A stretch of DNA of 64,000 nucleotides. Origin: Streptomyces violascens (GTDB lineage: Bacteria > Actinomycetota > Actinomycetes > Streptomycetales > Streptomycetaceae). Of the stretch, positions 7,344 through 15,521 are shown piece by piece (position 1 is the first letter of the stretch; every line of letters starts with the position of its first letter). A model generated the notes under the pieces. That model made no database searches. It saw only the letters and a list, made by a program, of their open reading frames with translations, and had not been told where the DNA came from. The translations under genes were made by a program, and so were the position numbers. The stretch is from contig NZ_BMUA01000036.1 of the NCBI RefSeq assembly GCF_014649955.1, forward strand, positions 1 to 64,000, given 5' to 3'.

Positions 7344-8581
7344 GAGATCTCCCTTGCCAGGGCGCGCATGCCGATGGCCTGGTCGGACTTGGGTGCGTAC
7401 GCGAGCAGCGGGCGCTTGAGGCGTACTGCTTCTTTCTGTTCCTTGAGGTCGGCGATGACGCCGACGACGCGGGGTTCCTTTATGTCGGTCCAGGCCTGGA
7501 GGGACGAGGTGGCGATGTAGCCGCGGCGGCCGTCGTACTGGTTGACCACGATGCCGAGGTAGTCGATGTCGAGGGCGAGGTCGCCGCGGAGGTCTTCGAT
7601 CTGGCTGGTGAGCAGGTCGTAGGCGTCGGCGGAGCTGTCTTCGGCCTGGACGACGATGAGGACGCCGGAGGCGCCGGGGGCTTCGTTGGGGCGGCGCCGT
7701 CCGTAGTGGACGGCGGCGTCCATGCTGAGGCCGAGGCTGGGCGGGCAGTCGACGAGGATGGCGTCGAATTCGCCTTCCAGGGGGGCCAGTGCCCGCTCGA
7801 GGGAGGCTTCTCTGGCGCGTACCGCGGAGAGGCGGACGTCGAGGAGGAAGGCGTCGTGGCAGCCGGGCAGCAGGTGGAGCCGGTCGCCGAAGCGGTCTTC
7901 CTCGATGGGGACGACGAGGTCGGCGAGGCGGCCTGCCGCTTCTCCCGCCATGTGTTTGGTGAGGCTGTCGCCCTCCATGGGCAGGGGGGTGTGGCCGAGT
8001 TGGCGGGTGAGGTGGCACTGCGGGTCGAAGTCGACGAGCAGGACGCGCAGCCCGAGGCCGGGGAGGTCTTCCAGGGCGAGCGGGTCGGAGCCGTCGTTGT
8101 CGTCGAGCAGGGCCGCGAAGTATTTGGAGACGCGTACGGGGTGGAGGGTGGCGGCGTCCTCGGCGAGGGCTTCGCCGGTGCCGGCGGTGATGGCGGTCTT
8201 GCCGACGCCGCCCTTCTGGTTGCAGACGATGATGCGGCGGGGGATTTCGGGGCGTACGACGGTGGGGGCCGGGTGGGTCTGGAGCCAGACCTGGACGGCC
8301 TGGGCCAGGCCCTGGGTGAGGGAGATCCCGCGGTCGGCGGCGATGTTCCTGAAGGTGTCCCACTGGCCGGCCGGGAGCCAGGTGGAGAAGGAGTCGGCGC
8401 CGGAGGTGTCGACGGCGGTGGGGGCGGAGGCGAGGGCGGACCACTGGGCGAGGCCCTGTTCCACGGCGCCCTGGATCTCTATGCCGAGTTGGGCGGACCG
8501 GATCTTCAGATCCTGCCTGAGCCAGCCGGGCAGTTTGGAGACGACCTTCTCGCGGTCGCCAGCGTTCGCGGGGGAAGCCAT
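7340..8581 (-). CDS. parA: Plasmid partition ATPase ParA
   Basis: About 413 residues; a ParA/MinD-type ATPase that segregates the replicon with ParB. The deviant Walker A box is CNQKGGVGKTAITAGTGEAL, with LRVLLVDFDPQCHLTRQLG and AILVDCPPSLGLSMDAA as the following ATPase motifs. About 150 residues precede the Walker box, including a helical DNA-binding-type N terminus (WLRQDLKIRSAQLGIEIQGA). The ATG at 8581 lacks a clear ribosome site; in-frame upstream codons run into a palindrome, so they are unlikely. Upstream, TTAGTTAG and TTAGTAAG arms flank the start and may be an autoregulatory site. Confidence 0.88.
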   Translation of the reverse strand: MASPANAGDREKVVSKLPGWLRQDLKIRSAQLGIEIQGAVEQGLAQWSALASAPTAVDTSGADSFSTWLPAGQWDTFRNIAADRGISLTQGLAQAVQVWLQTHPAPTVVRPEIPRRIIVCNQKGGVGKTAITAGTGEALAEDAATLHPVRVSKYFAALLDDNDGSDPLALEDLPGLGLRVLLVDFDPQCHLTRQLGHTPLPMEGDSLTKHMAGEAAGRLADLVVPIEEDRFGDRLHLLPGCHDAFLLDVRLSAVRAREASLERALAPLEGEFDAILVDCPPSLGLSMDAAVHYGRRRPNEAPGASGVLIVVQAEDSSADAYDLLTSQIEDLRGDLALDIDYLGIVVNQYDGRRGYIATSSLQAWTDIKEPRVVGVIADLKEQKEAVRLKRPLLAYAPKSDQAIGMRALAREIS

Positions 8582-9310
8582 AGGAGGAACCTTACTAACG
8601 AACTTGCTCAACTTCCGTACCGACACGTTAGTTAGGTATCGGGTGGGGGCTCGATTATCACGGCGTGATAATCGAGGGGCGGCTCGCCTCCGCCCTGGTC
8701 CTGACCTCGCCCTGGCCTCATCCTGGCCTCCTCCTTGCCTTGCCATCGGCCCGGGCGGCTGCCTCAACGGGCCAGGATGGTGAGGAGGTTCGGGGGATTA
8801 TCACGGCGTGATAATTGCGGCCCGGTGGGCGAGGCAGCCTCGGTCACCTCGGTCCCGCTGCGCGGTGCGGTCCGGATTATCACGCCGTGATAATCACGTG
8901 CGGCGGGGAGCGAGGGCAGGCCGGGGCCCGTGCGTCGGTCGGCGGCGAGGCGAGGCGACGGGGCTCAGAGGCGGGACGGGAGTTGTGAACGGCAGCGCCG
9001 GGTCCAGCCGGGCGAGGTCGATTATCACGGCGTGATAATCCCCCGATCCCCCTGCCACCGGGGCTTGCTGAGTTGTCCTCAGGGGGCCCGCCGCCGGGCT
9101 GACGCCGGGGGCGGTCGCCGGGGGGCTGGATTATCACGCCGTGATAATCCCGGACGCAGGGCGGGGGCGACCTCTGGCCTGCGGCAGCGCGCGGTCCGGA
9201 TTATCACGGCGTGATAATTCCGCGCGGCAGGGGAGTGGAGCGGATGCCAGGTCGACCGGTACGGGGGATGGACCGGTCGACCCGGCAGTCTGGGGAGTGG
9301 TGATGCCGGG
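8582..9310. repeat. Second parS-like palindrome array (6 copies)
   Basis: Non-coding DNA upstream of parA with palindromes (core TTATCACGSCGTGATAA) at 8653, 8796, 8875, 9020, 9129 and 9199; those at 8796 and 9199 end in TT. With the other side array, the parAB operon is bracketed by sites. No gene is supported in this stretch. Confidence 0.8.
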
Positions 9311-10048
9311 TCAGGCCGTTTTGCTGAGGCGGACTTCCAGGCCGTCGAGGATTCGCTCCAGGCCGTAGACGAAGTTCTCGTCGCGGGAGGTGCGCGGGTC
9401 CTTGCCGCGCTTGTCGGCGTAGCCCTTCTGCAGGCGCGGGTAGGACTGGGCGGCCTCTTCGGCGGCGGGCCACAGGCGCTCGACCCAGTCCTGTTCGGTC
9501 TGGCCGCTGCGGGCGAGCATGGTGAGCCAGGCCGCTTCGCTGGTGGTCATTCCGGTGACGTACGCGAAGACGGTGCGTACCGCATGATCGGACTCGTCGA
9601 GGGGGAAGCCCGCTGCCTCGAAGGTGGCGATCATGCGGTCGGACAGACGCATCAGGTTGGGGCCGAGGTAGGCGACGCCGACCTCGCCGAGCACCGAGGC
9701 GATCCAGGGGTGCTTGAGGATCATGGCCCGCAGGTTGTGGGCGCGCAGGGTGGTGGCGTCGCGCCAGTGGGCGGGCTTGTCGGTGTCGGGCTCGTCGAGC
9801 TCGCCGTACACCTCGTCCACGACGAGCTCGATGAGTTCGTCCTTGTTGGCCACGTGCCGGTAGAGGGAGGTGGCGCCGGCTCCGAGGCGGGTGCCGAGCT
9901 TGCGCATGCTCAGGGCGTCGATGCCCTCGGAGTCGAGGAGTTGTACGGCTTCGGCGACGATCTGCTCGCGGCTCAGGGCCGGCTGTTCGCGCCGGCCACG
10001 CGGGCGGGTCCACACCGAGGGAATCGTCTGCTGCTGGTCGATGGGCAC
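9311..10048 (-). CDS. TetR-family repressor (TetR_C_1 type)
   Basis: A 245-residue regulator. After a basic Pro-rich N terminus, the TetR helix-turn-helix spans about residues 28-72 (LSREQIVAEAVQLLDSEGI, then MRKLGTRLGAGATSLYRHVA, ending NKDEL). The C-terminal half, with HPWIASVLGE and TGMTTSEAAW, resembles the tetracycline-repressor-like C domain whose members usually control drug exporters. The DNA before it (10123-10200) contains three repeats of GAAYNNTGTRC read on its own strand. The same element occurs before the MFS exporter at 60193-60228 and at 14669-14704, so this protein is the best candidate to bind those sites. The ligand is unknown. Confidence 0.75.
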   Translation of the reverse strand: MPIDQQQTIPSVWTRPRGRREQPALSREQIVAEAVQLLDSEGIDALSMRKLGTRLGAGATSLYRHVANKDELIELVVDEVYGELDEPDTDKPAHWRDATTLRAHNLRAMILKHPWIASVLGEVGVAYLGPNLMRLSDRMIATFEAAGFPLDESDHAVRTVFAYVTGMTTSEAAWLTMLARSGQTEQDWVERLWPAAEEAAQSYPRLQKGYADKRGKDPRTSRDENFVYGLERILDGLEVRLSKTA

Positions 10049-10087
10049 GTGGCCTCCTCATCTGCCCGTTGTGTGGGGGCGCCTGCG

Positions 10088-10108
10088 GATTATCACGGCG
10101 TGATAATC
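10088..10108. repeat. Isolated parS-like palindrome
   Basis: Last of the 21 copies, a perfect repeat between the TetR gene and the acyl-CoA oxidase gene, about 870 bp beyond the main array. Confidence 0.8.
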
Positions 10109-10122
10109 CGGGCCGGTCGTGC

Positions 10123-10200
10123 TCTGCGAATCACCGTAGCGCACACCATTCGCAACTAGCGTACACCATTCTTCTTCTGAGTACAGTGTTCGCATGGCTT
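10123..10200 (-). promoter_or_regulatory. Repeated GAAYNNTGTRC operator region
   Basis: On the minus strand this region reads GAACACTGTAC, then GAATGGTGTACGC, then GAATGGTGTGCGC. Related sequence forms the 36-bp elements at 14669-14704 and 60193-60228. It lies directly upstream of the TetR gene and probably contains its promoter and autorepression site. Confidence 0.45.
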
Positions 10201-10211
10201 GATGTGAGGAG

Positions 10212-12119
10212 TCAGCAGGGCGTGCGGTACCCCTCGGTGGCGGGCTCGGCCGTGTAGTGGCCGATGTGGTCGCCGGCGGCGATGGGGATGCGGGCCAGGA
10301 TCTCGGCGGGGACGTCGAAGGCGTCGACCAGGGTGGTCATGTGGGGGGCGAGGTCGGCGAGGATCGCGTTGACCGTGCGGGGCAGGGCGCGCACCTGATC
10401 GGCTGTCATGTGCTCATCAGCGAGCAGGTCGCCGGTGTGCTCGGTGATCTGCTTGAGCAGGAAGAGCCGGCACAGGCTCTCCAGAAGGAAGCGGGCGGTG
10501 GGGTCGAGGGCCTGGGCGGCCGCGGCGAGGAAGGCGTCGGCGGCCTGGAGGCGGGCGTGGGCGGAGACCATTTCCAGGGCGGCCGGCGAGGTCTCGTTCC
10601 AGCGGGACAGCGGGTCGCCGCAGGGGCCGTGGCGCAGCGCGGTGCGGGCCCTGGCCTGCCAGAGGCCTTCGACCTCGGCGAGCAGGTCGCGCAGGAAGTG
10701 CAGGTCGGTGAGGCTGCGTTCGGCGGCGGGCACGCGGGCGGAGGCCTTGCGGTCCACCTGGTGGCCGAGCACCATCTCGGAGGCCGCCTTGACCCAGATG
10801 ACGAGGTTGTCGCCCTCGGCGGTGATGCCGCCCTCGATGTTGAGGGTGAGGTCGGACAGGCCGTTGGCGGGGAAGAGGCCCTGGGCGCCGCAGCGTTCGC
10901 GGCACTCGGTCGTGATGCCGCGGGCTTGCCAGGTGATCCAGCCCTTGGCGATGGCCACCAGGCGCTCGGTCTCCTCGCGGTCCTCATCGGTGTGCCGGGC
11001 CCAGCGGTCCACGGTGGTGCGGTGCAGGAACGTCATGGCGTAGGCGGTGGCGAGCTTGTCAAGAAGGCGGCTGTGGTGGCTGCGGTGGGCGGCCAGCGTC
11101 ACCTGCTGCCCGGCCTTGGGGCCGGCGATGAGACGGTCGTGGGAGTAGCGCACGGCGATAGAAAGCGCTGTACGTGCCATACCGAGCGTCCCGGCGCTCA
11201 TGCAGAGCTTTCCCATGGTCACGCGGCCGATGGAACGGAGCAAGCGCTTTCTCTTGTTGCCGAGATTGCTGCTCAGCCTGCCCTCCGCGTCCAGCCGTCC
11301 GTGGGGAGCCTCCAGGAGGGCTTCGCGGGGGAGCCACACGTGGTCGAAGGCGGTGAGGCAGTGGTCGACGGGGGTGCCGGTGCGCTCGGGCAGCGGCTGG
11401 ACCTTCACGCCGGGCAGGTGGCCGTTCTCGTCGCTCAGGGGGGTCAGGAAGAGGAAGATCCCGTGGTCCTGGTCGTCGACGAGGAGGCGGGCCGCGACCA
11501 CGGCGCTCTTGGGTCCGCCGATGGTGCTGGTGTTCGGCATGAACTTCTGCGCACCCGGGTTGGGGGTGTGCAGCACGAACCCGTCGGTGGTGCGGTCCAG
11601 GGTCGCGGTGGTCTCCATGGAGGCGACGTCGTTGCCGTGGGCGAGCTCGGTGCAAAGAAACGTTCCGGTGCGCTTCATCGACGTAAAGGCGGACAGGTCC
11701 CGGCCCTCGTTGTCGTGGTCGAGGAGGCTGCCGAGGAACAGGTTGTAGTGGATGCTCGCCACGGTGCACAGGCCGCCGTCCACGGGGCCGGTCCACTCGT
11801 GCAGGGCGGCGAGGCGGTGCGGGTCGTCGGCGAGTTCCTCGGCGCTGTCGACGGCCTGGTTGGCCAGGCGGAGGCGCCGGTAGGAAAGGGCGGCCCGCTC
11901 GGCGGGGGCCAGACCCGGGCGGTGGGCGAAGTCCGCCCCGCTCACCAGGCGGCGCCAGGTCTCGTGCACACGGTCGCGGTCCTGGCGGTCGAAGAGCAGG
12001 TGGGCCAGTTCACCGGCCGCCAGGGCCGAGGCTCCGAAGGCGAAACGGCCGTCTGCGCCGGCGGCCCCCTCGATCTCCGTGTCGACGAACGCGGTCTTCT
12101 GGAACGTCAGCAAGGTCAT
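10212..12119 (-). CDS. aco: Acyl-CoA oxidase, avenolide-synthesis type
   Basis: A 635-residue acyl-CoA oxidase/dehydrogenase-fold flavoprotein. Visible family features are TGTFLCTELAHGNDVASMETTA (substrate/FAD contact region), GARKF-like GAQKFMPN and WLPREALL, plus IEGGITAEGDN near the active-site end; the length fits acyl-CoA oxidases (about 640). The start has GGAGAGG in front. In S. avermitilis the acyl-CoA oxidase Aco and the P450 Cyp17 make the butenolide hormone avenolide beside avaR receptor genes. Here the same gene types occur together (receptor at 12545, P450 at 13337), which is why I favour that role over fatty-acid breakdown. An operator-like 18-mer lies at 12173-12190, 54 bp upstream. 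Confidence 0.75.
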   Translation of the reverse strand: MTLLTFQKTAFVDTEIEGAAGADGRFAFGASALAAGELAHLLFDRQDRDRVHETWRRLVSGADFAHRPGLAPAERAALSYRRLRLANQAVDSAEELADDPHRLAALHEWTGPVDGGLCTVASIHYNLFLGSLLDHDNEGRDLSAFTSMKRTGTFLCTELAHGNDVASMETTATLDRTTDGFVLHTPNPGAQKFMPNTSTIGGPKSAVVAARLLVDDQDHGIFLFLTPLSDENGHLPGVKVQPLPERTGTPVDHCLTAFDHVWLPREALLEAPHGRLDAEGRLSSNLGNKRKRLLRSIGRVTMGKLCMSAGTLGMARTALSIAVRYSHDRLIAGPKAGQQVTLAAHRSHHSRLLDKLATAYAMTFLHRTTVDRWARHTDEDREETERLVAIAKGWITWQARGITTECRERCGAQGLFPANGLSDLTLNIEGGITAEGDNLVIWVKAASEMVLGHQVDRKASARVPAAERSLTDLHFLRDLLAEVEGLWQARARTALRHGPCGDPLSRWNETSPAALEMVSAHARLQAADAFLAAAAQALDPTARFLLESLCRLFLLKQITEHTGDLLADEHMTADQVRALPRTVNAILADLAPHMTTLVDAFDVPAEILARIPIAAGDHIGHYTAEPATEGYRTPC

Positions 12120-12544
12120 GGACCTCTCCCCGTTGATGAGAACCCGACAGGTGGGAAGCTCAGGCCCTAAAGATACGTACCAACCGGTTTTGTTTTCAAG
12201 CCCCTTCTTGAGGCTGCCTCAAGCGGCACTTGAGCGACGCTCGTGCCCGTGCCACTCTCCGATCACACCGGAATGGCCCATTCAGGGCATGGGGCCCAGC
12301 TCCGGGGGTAGTTCGGCCACGGAGGGCCGCCCTCGGGCTCGCCGACTCTGCCCATTGAGAAACCGATCAGCTGGTTTTATTCTGCTCGATGTCTGGTCAG
12401 TCGTCGATGATCGTCAGGGAATAAGCCTTACTGGGCGGAAATATGCAGGTTTGGCACGCACGCTGTTGCGGAGTGTCGCCACTGCTAGAATACGAACCCT
12501 TCGGTTTCTTTCTCGGCTGGTCAGGGCAGGTATGGAGGTGGGTT
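12120..12544. promoter_or_regulatory. Divergent aco / receptor control region with two ARE-like operators
   Basis: This 425-bp divergent intergenic region holds two matches to the pattern AWACS-N8-GGTWY: ATACGTACCAACCGGTTT at 12173-12190 near aco and AAACCGATCAGCTGGTTT at 12360-12377 on the receptor side. The pattern resembles the autoregulatory elements bound by gamma-butyrolactone and avenolide receptors. Both promoters are expected to be repressed until the hormone accumulates. Confidence 0.65.
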
Positions 12545-13231
12545 GTGGCGCGGCAGGAACGAGCGGTTCGGACTCGGCAGAAGATCCTTGTTTCGGCGGC
12601 CGAGGTGTTCGACGAGGTCGGGTACGAGGCGGCGACGATCACCGACATCCTGAAGAAGTCGGGGATGACCAAGGGAGCTCTGTACTTCCACTTCACCTCG
12701 AAGGAGGAGCTCGCCCAGGCGGTGCTCGCGGAGCAGGTGCTGGCCATGCCGCTCGTGCCGGAGCGGGACCTGAAGCTGCAGCAGTCGCTGGACGAATCGC
12801 TGCTGCTCACGTACCTGCTGGGGCGGGACACGGGTGATCCGATCGTGCAGGGCAGCATCCGCCTGACCGTGGACCAGGGTTCGCCGAGGGACGGTCTGGA
12901 CCGGCGGGTGCCGATGGCGGGGTGGATCCAGCACAACGTCGAGCTCCTGAGTGAGGCGAAGGTCCGCGGGGAGATCATGGCGGACACGGATGTCACCCGG
13001 GTGGCGAAGCTGATGGTGGGCTCGTTCACCGGGATCCAGGTGCTGTCGAGGATCATGTCGGACCGCACGGACATGGCGGAGCGGGTGATCGATCTGTACC
13101 GGCATGTGATGCCGTCGATCGCGATGCCGGCCGTCCTTGTGCGGATGGACTTCACGCCGACGCGGGGGCCGGAGATCTACGAGGCGGCGATGAAGCTGCG
13201 CGGTGGTGCGGAGCTGGTGCTGCCGGGCTGA
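12545..13231 (+). CDS. Autoregulator receptor, ArpA/AvaR1 family
   Basis: A 228-residue TetR-superfamily hormone receptor. The GTG start follows GGAGG by eight bases; the protein opens ARQERAVRTRQKILVSAAEVF, the hallmark opening of ArpA/ScbR/AvaR receptors, with the helix-turn-helix ending MTKGALYFHFTSKEEL. A Trp at about residue 127 (PMAGWIQHN) matches the conserved ligand-pocket tryptophan of true receptors. It is divergent from aco and followed by the P450, as in the avenolide locus. It is the likeliest genuine receptor of the three here, acting at the AAACC-N8-GGTTT sites. Confidence 0.8.
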   Translation: MARQERAVRTRQKILVSAAEVFDEVGYEAATITDILKKSGMTKGALYFHFTSKEELAQAVLAEQVLAMPLVPERDLKLQQSLDESLLLTYLLGRDTGDPIVQGSIRLTVDQGSPRDGLDRRVPMAGWIQHNVELLSEAKVRGEIMADTDVTRVAKLMVGSFTGIQVLSRIMSDRTDMAERVIDLYRHVMPSIAMPAVLVRMDFTPTRGPEIYEAAMKLRGGAELVLPG

Positions 13232-13336
13232 GTGGGCCCTTTTCGGCGTTACGGGGGCGGGCGGGGTGGTGCGTGTGCACTGTGTGTGCAGGTGTTTTGG
13301 TACGTCGATGCAGTGGTCCACTGAGCGGAGGCACGG

Positions 13337-14566
13337 ATGAGTCAGGCTGTCTGCCCTTATGCGCTGGATGTCACGGGGCGGGATCTCGCGGGCGAAGCGG
13401 CCGCGCTGCAGGCGCAGGGGCCGGCTGTCGAGGTCGTGCTGCCGGGCGGCGTGCGGGCGTGGGCGGTCACACGGCACCGTTACGTCAAGCAGCTGCTGCT
13501 CGATCCGCGGGTGTCCAAGGATGCCCGCCGCCACTGGCCCGAGTTCGTCGAGGGGCGCATCACGCAGGAGTGGCCGCTGTATCCGTGGGTGGCGAACGAG
13601 AACATGCTGTTCTCCTACGGGGACAGCCACGCCCGGCTGCGGCGGCTGGTGTCGGGGGCGTTCACGATGCGCCGTACGGAAGCGCTGCGGGGCAAGGTCG
13701 AGGCGGCGGCCGAGCGGCTCCTGGACGCCCTGGCCGAGGTGCCGGCGGGGGAGACGGTCGACTTGCGCACGTCGTTCGCCAAGCTGCTCCCGATGCAGGT
13801 GATCTGCGAACTGTTCGGTGTGCCCGAGGAGTTCAGGCAGCCGCTGTGCGCCACATTGGAGGTCGTCTTCGACACGGTGGTACCGGCCGAGGAGATGGAC
13901 GCGGCGCGCCTTGAGGCGTACCGGATCCTGGGCGAGCTGGTGGCGGCCAAGCGGGCGCGGCCCGGCGACGATCTGACGTCCGCGCTGATAGCGGCGCGCG
14001 ACGACGGGGACCGGCTCAGCGAGGAGGAGCTCCTGGGCACGCTGTATCTCATGATCGCGGCGGGCCAGGAGACGACATCGACGCTGATCGCGAACGCGGT
14101 CGGGGCGCTGCTGGCCCGTCCCGGACAGCTGGCGCACGTACGGGCCGGGCGGGCCGGGTGGGCCGAGGTGATGACCGAGACGCTGCGCACGCACAATCCC
14201 GCCGCCTTCCAGCCGCTGCGGTTCGCGGTGGAGGACATCGACCTGGACGGCCTGACGATTCGTCAGGGCGATGCCATCGTGGTCTCGTTCGCGGCGGCGG
14301 TCTCGGACCCGGGGCAGCACGGGGCGGACGCGGGCGCGTTCGATGTGCTGGCCAGGCGCGGCGAGGACCTGGCCTTCGGGCACGGGGTGCACCGCTGCCT
14401 GGGGGCGCCGCTGGCCAAGCTGGAGACGACGGTGGCGCTGGAGGCACTCTTCGGGCGGTTCCCGCAGCTTGCGCCGGCCGGGCCGGTGGAGGACCTGGAG
14501 CCGCTGCCGTCGTTCATCGTCAACGGGTATGCGGCGCTGCCGGTGGTGCTGCGGCCCGCCGCCTGA
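13337..14566 (+). CDS. Cytochrome P450, Cyp17-like
   Basis: A 409-residue soluble bacterial P450. The I-helix motif is AAGQETTST, the K-helix ExxR is ETLR, and the haem loop is FGHGVHRCLGAP with the ligand Cys at residue 354. Spacing to the upstream receptor gene is 105 bp. In the avenolide pathway a P450 installs the hydroxyl/keto functions on the acyl chain, and the neighbourhood (acyl-CoA oxidase plus receptors) supports such a role. A tailoring role in the peptide pathway cannot be excluded, although that cluster has its own P450 at 53421. Confidence 0.8.
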   Translation: MSQAVCPYALDVTGRDLAGEAAALQAQGPAVEVVLPGGVRAWAVTRHRYVKQLLLDPRVSKDARRHWPEFVEGRITQEWPLYPWVANENMLFSYGDSHARLRRLVSGAFTMRRTEALRGKVEAAAERLLDALAEVPAGETVDLRTSFAKLLPMQVICELFGVPEEFRQPLCATLEVVFDTVVPAEEMDAARLEAYRILGELVAAKRARPGDDLTSALIAARDDGDRLSEEELLGTLYLMIAAGQETTSTLIANAVGALLARPGQLAHVRAGRAGWAEVMTETLRTHNPAAFQPLRFAVEDIDLDGLTIRQGDAIVVSFAAAVSDPGQHGADAGAFDVLARRGEDLAFGHGVHRCLGAPLAKLETTVALEALFGRFPQLAPAGPVEDLEPLPSFIVNGYAALPVVLRPAA

Positions 14567-14594
14567 GTCCGCACCCCGCGGGAGGACCCGCACG

Positions 14595-14625
14595 AGCTCC
14601 GCGGCCTGCGCACGGCCGCGGAGCT
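14595..14625 (+). terminator. Hairpin terminator after P450
   Basis: AGCTCCGCGGCC pairs perfectly with GGCCGCGGAGCT over a seven-base loop, followed by TTTCG, 29 bp after the P450 stop codon. Confidence 0.6.
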
Positions 14626-14774
14626 TTCGCGTTCCCGGAGGCGGGGCGGATGTGCGGCAGTGTGCGCCGTTGCGCACACTGTACGCTCCGCCGTACGGTG
14701 TTCCTCGCGGCCTGCGGGGTTCGAATCCCCGTAGACCGTGAGGTTTCCCCTGGAGACGTGCATGAGCCATCTAG

Positions 14775-14792
14775 AAACCGCCTCAGCGGTTT
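14775..14792. promoter_or_regulatory. ARE-like operator before receptor 2
   Basis: AAACCGCCTCAGCGGTTT, the most symmetric of the eight AWACS-N8-GGTWY sites, 87 bp before the receptor start at 14879. Confidence 0.65.
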
Positions 14793-14878
14793 GTTAAGGT
14801 GAAGTGTGCGGTCTTCACGCACAGGCCGAACGAGGGTCTCTCGCGCACGGCATCCCTCCGCACTAACGGAGCGCCTTG

Positions 14879-15508
14879 ATGGCAAGACAGGAACGCGCGG
14901 TACGTACGCGCAATGCGTTGATCGAGTCGGCCGCCGAGCTGTTCGACCGGGACGGTTTCGAGACGGCGTCGCTCTCCACGATCAGTGCCCGTGCCGGTGT
15001 GAGCAACGGTGCGCTGCACTTCCACTTCGCGAGCAAGGCGGCCCTGGCCGGTGCGGTGTGCGAGGCGGCGGCGCAGCGCCTTGGCCGGATCACCGGGGGC
15101 GGCGGGGAGCAGGCGGACGGCGCGCTGCAGATACTGATCGACGCCAGCCACGCCCTGTTGCGGGGCTTCAGTCACGACGTGGTGCTGCGGGCGGGGTTCG
15201 ACCTCGGCGACAGCCCGGAGTCGACGGGTGCGGGGGAGGACCTGCACCGGCGCTGGCAGGGCTGGGTGGAGGCGGTGTTCGCCCAGGCCGACCGCGAGGG
15301 GACGCTGGCCGGCGACGTGTCGGCCCAGGACGCGGCGCTGGCCGTGGTGGCCGCCGTGGCCGGCTTCGAGGCGCTGGGCGGGCAGGACCCCCAGTGGCTG
15401 TCCCCGGCGACGCTGACGCGCTTCTGGGGGCTGCTGCTGCCCCGGCTGGCCGAGAAGTCGGTCCTGGACCGCCTGGTGGCCTCGGGGACGGCGTCACGGG
15501 CGGGCTGA
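14879..15508 (+). CDS. Autoregulator receptor homologue 2 (ArpA/AvaR family)
   Basis: A 209-residue paralogue of the receptor at 12545: ARQERAVRTRNALIESAAEL, then a helix-turn-helix ending VSNGALHFHFASKAAL. The effector half diverges from the first receptor (for example DLHRRWQGWVEAVF around the pocket tryptophan), which is common in pseudo-receptors that sense antibiotics or nothing at all. The ATG is preceded by GGAG at eight bases. The symmetric operator at 14775 implies autoregulation or cross-regulation. Its stop lies 13 bp from the convergent Rep-like gene. Confidence 0.78.
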   Translation: MARQERAVRTRNALIESAAELFDRDGFETASLSTISARAGVSNGALHFHFASKAALAGAVCEAAAQRLGRITGGGGEQADGALQILIDASHALLRGFSHDVVLRAGFDLGDSPESTGAGEDLHRRWQGWVEAVFAQADREGTLAGDVSAQDAALAVVAAVAGFEALGGQDPQWLSPATLTRFWGLLLPRLAEKSVLDRLVASGTASRAG

Positions 15509-15521
15509 GGGCTCCGTGGGC

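Larger units (their letters stand above)
14567..14878. promoter_or_regulatory. Terminator, 36-bp element and ARE before receptor 2
   Basis: This gap holds a 12-bp hairpin terminator for the P450 (14595-14625), the 36-bp element shared with the exporter promoter (14669-14704), a lone T-arm-like hairpin (14715-14731), and a perfect 7-4-7 inverted repeat AAACCGCCTCAGCGGTTT at 14775-14792 that matches the receptor operator pattern. Confidence 0.6.

Noticed and set aside
6360..8444. A single 694-residue protein covering parB and much of parA
   Set aside because: The upstream part is an out-of-frame shadow of parA; the ParB domain begins at the ATG overlapping the parA stop.
4663..10108. CRISPR array
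   Set aside because: The repeats are short perfect palindromes at irregular spacing, with coding DNA between some of them, and no cas genes are present.
10212..12119. Fatty-acid beta-oxidation enzyme
   Set aside because: No thiolase or enoyl-CoA hydratase is nearby, while hormone-receptor genes and a P450 are adjacent; kept as an alternative only.
14715..14731. A complete tRNA gene
   Set aside because: Only the T arm can be folded; the preceding 60 bases give no acceptor or anticodon stem.
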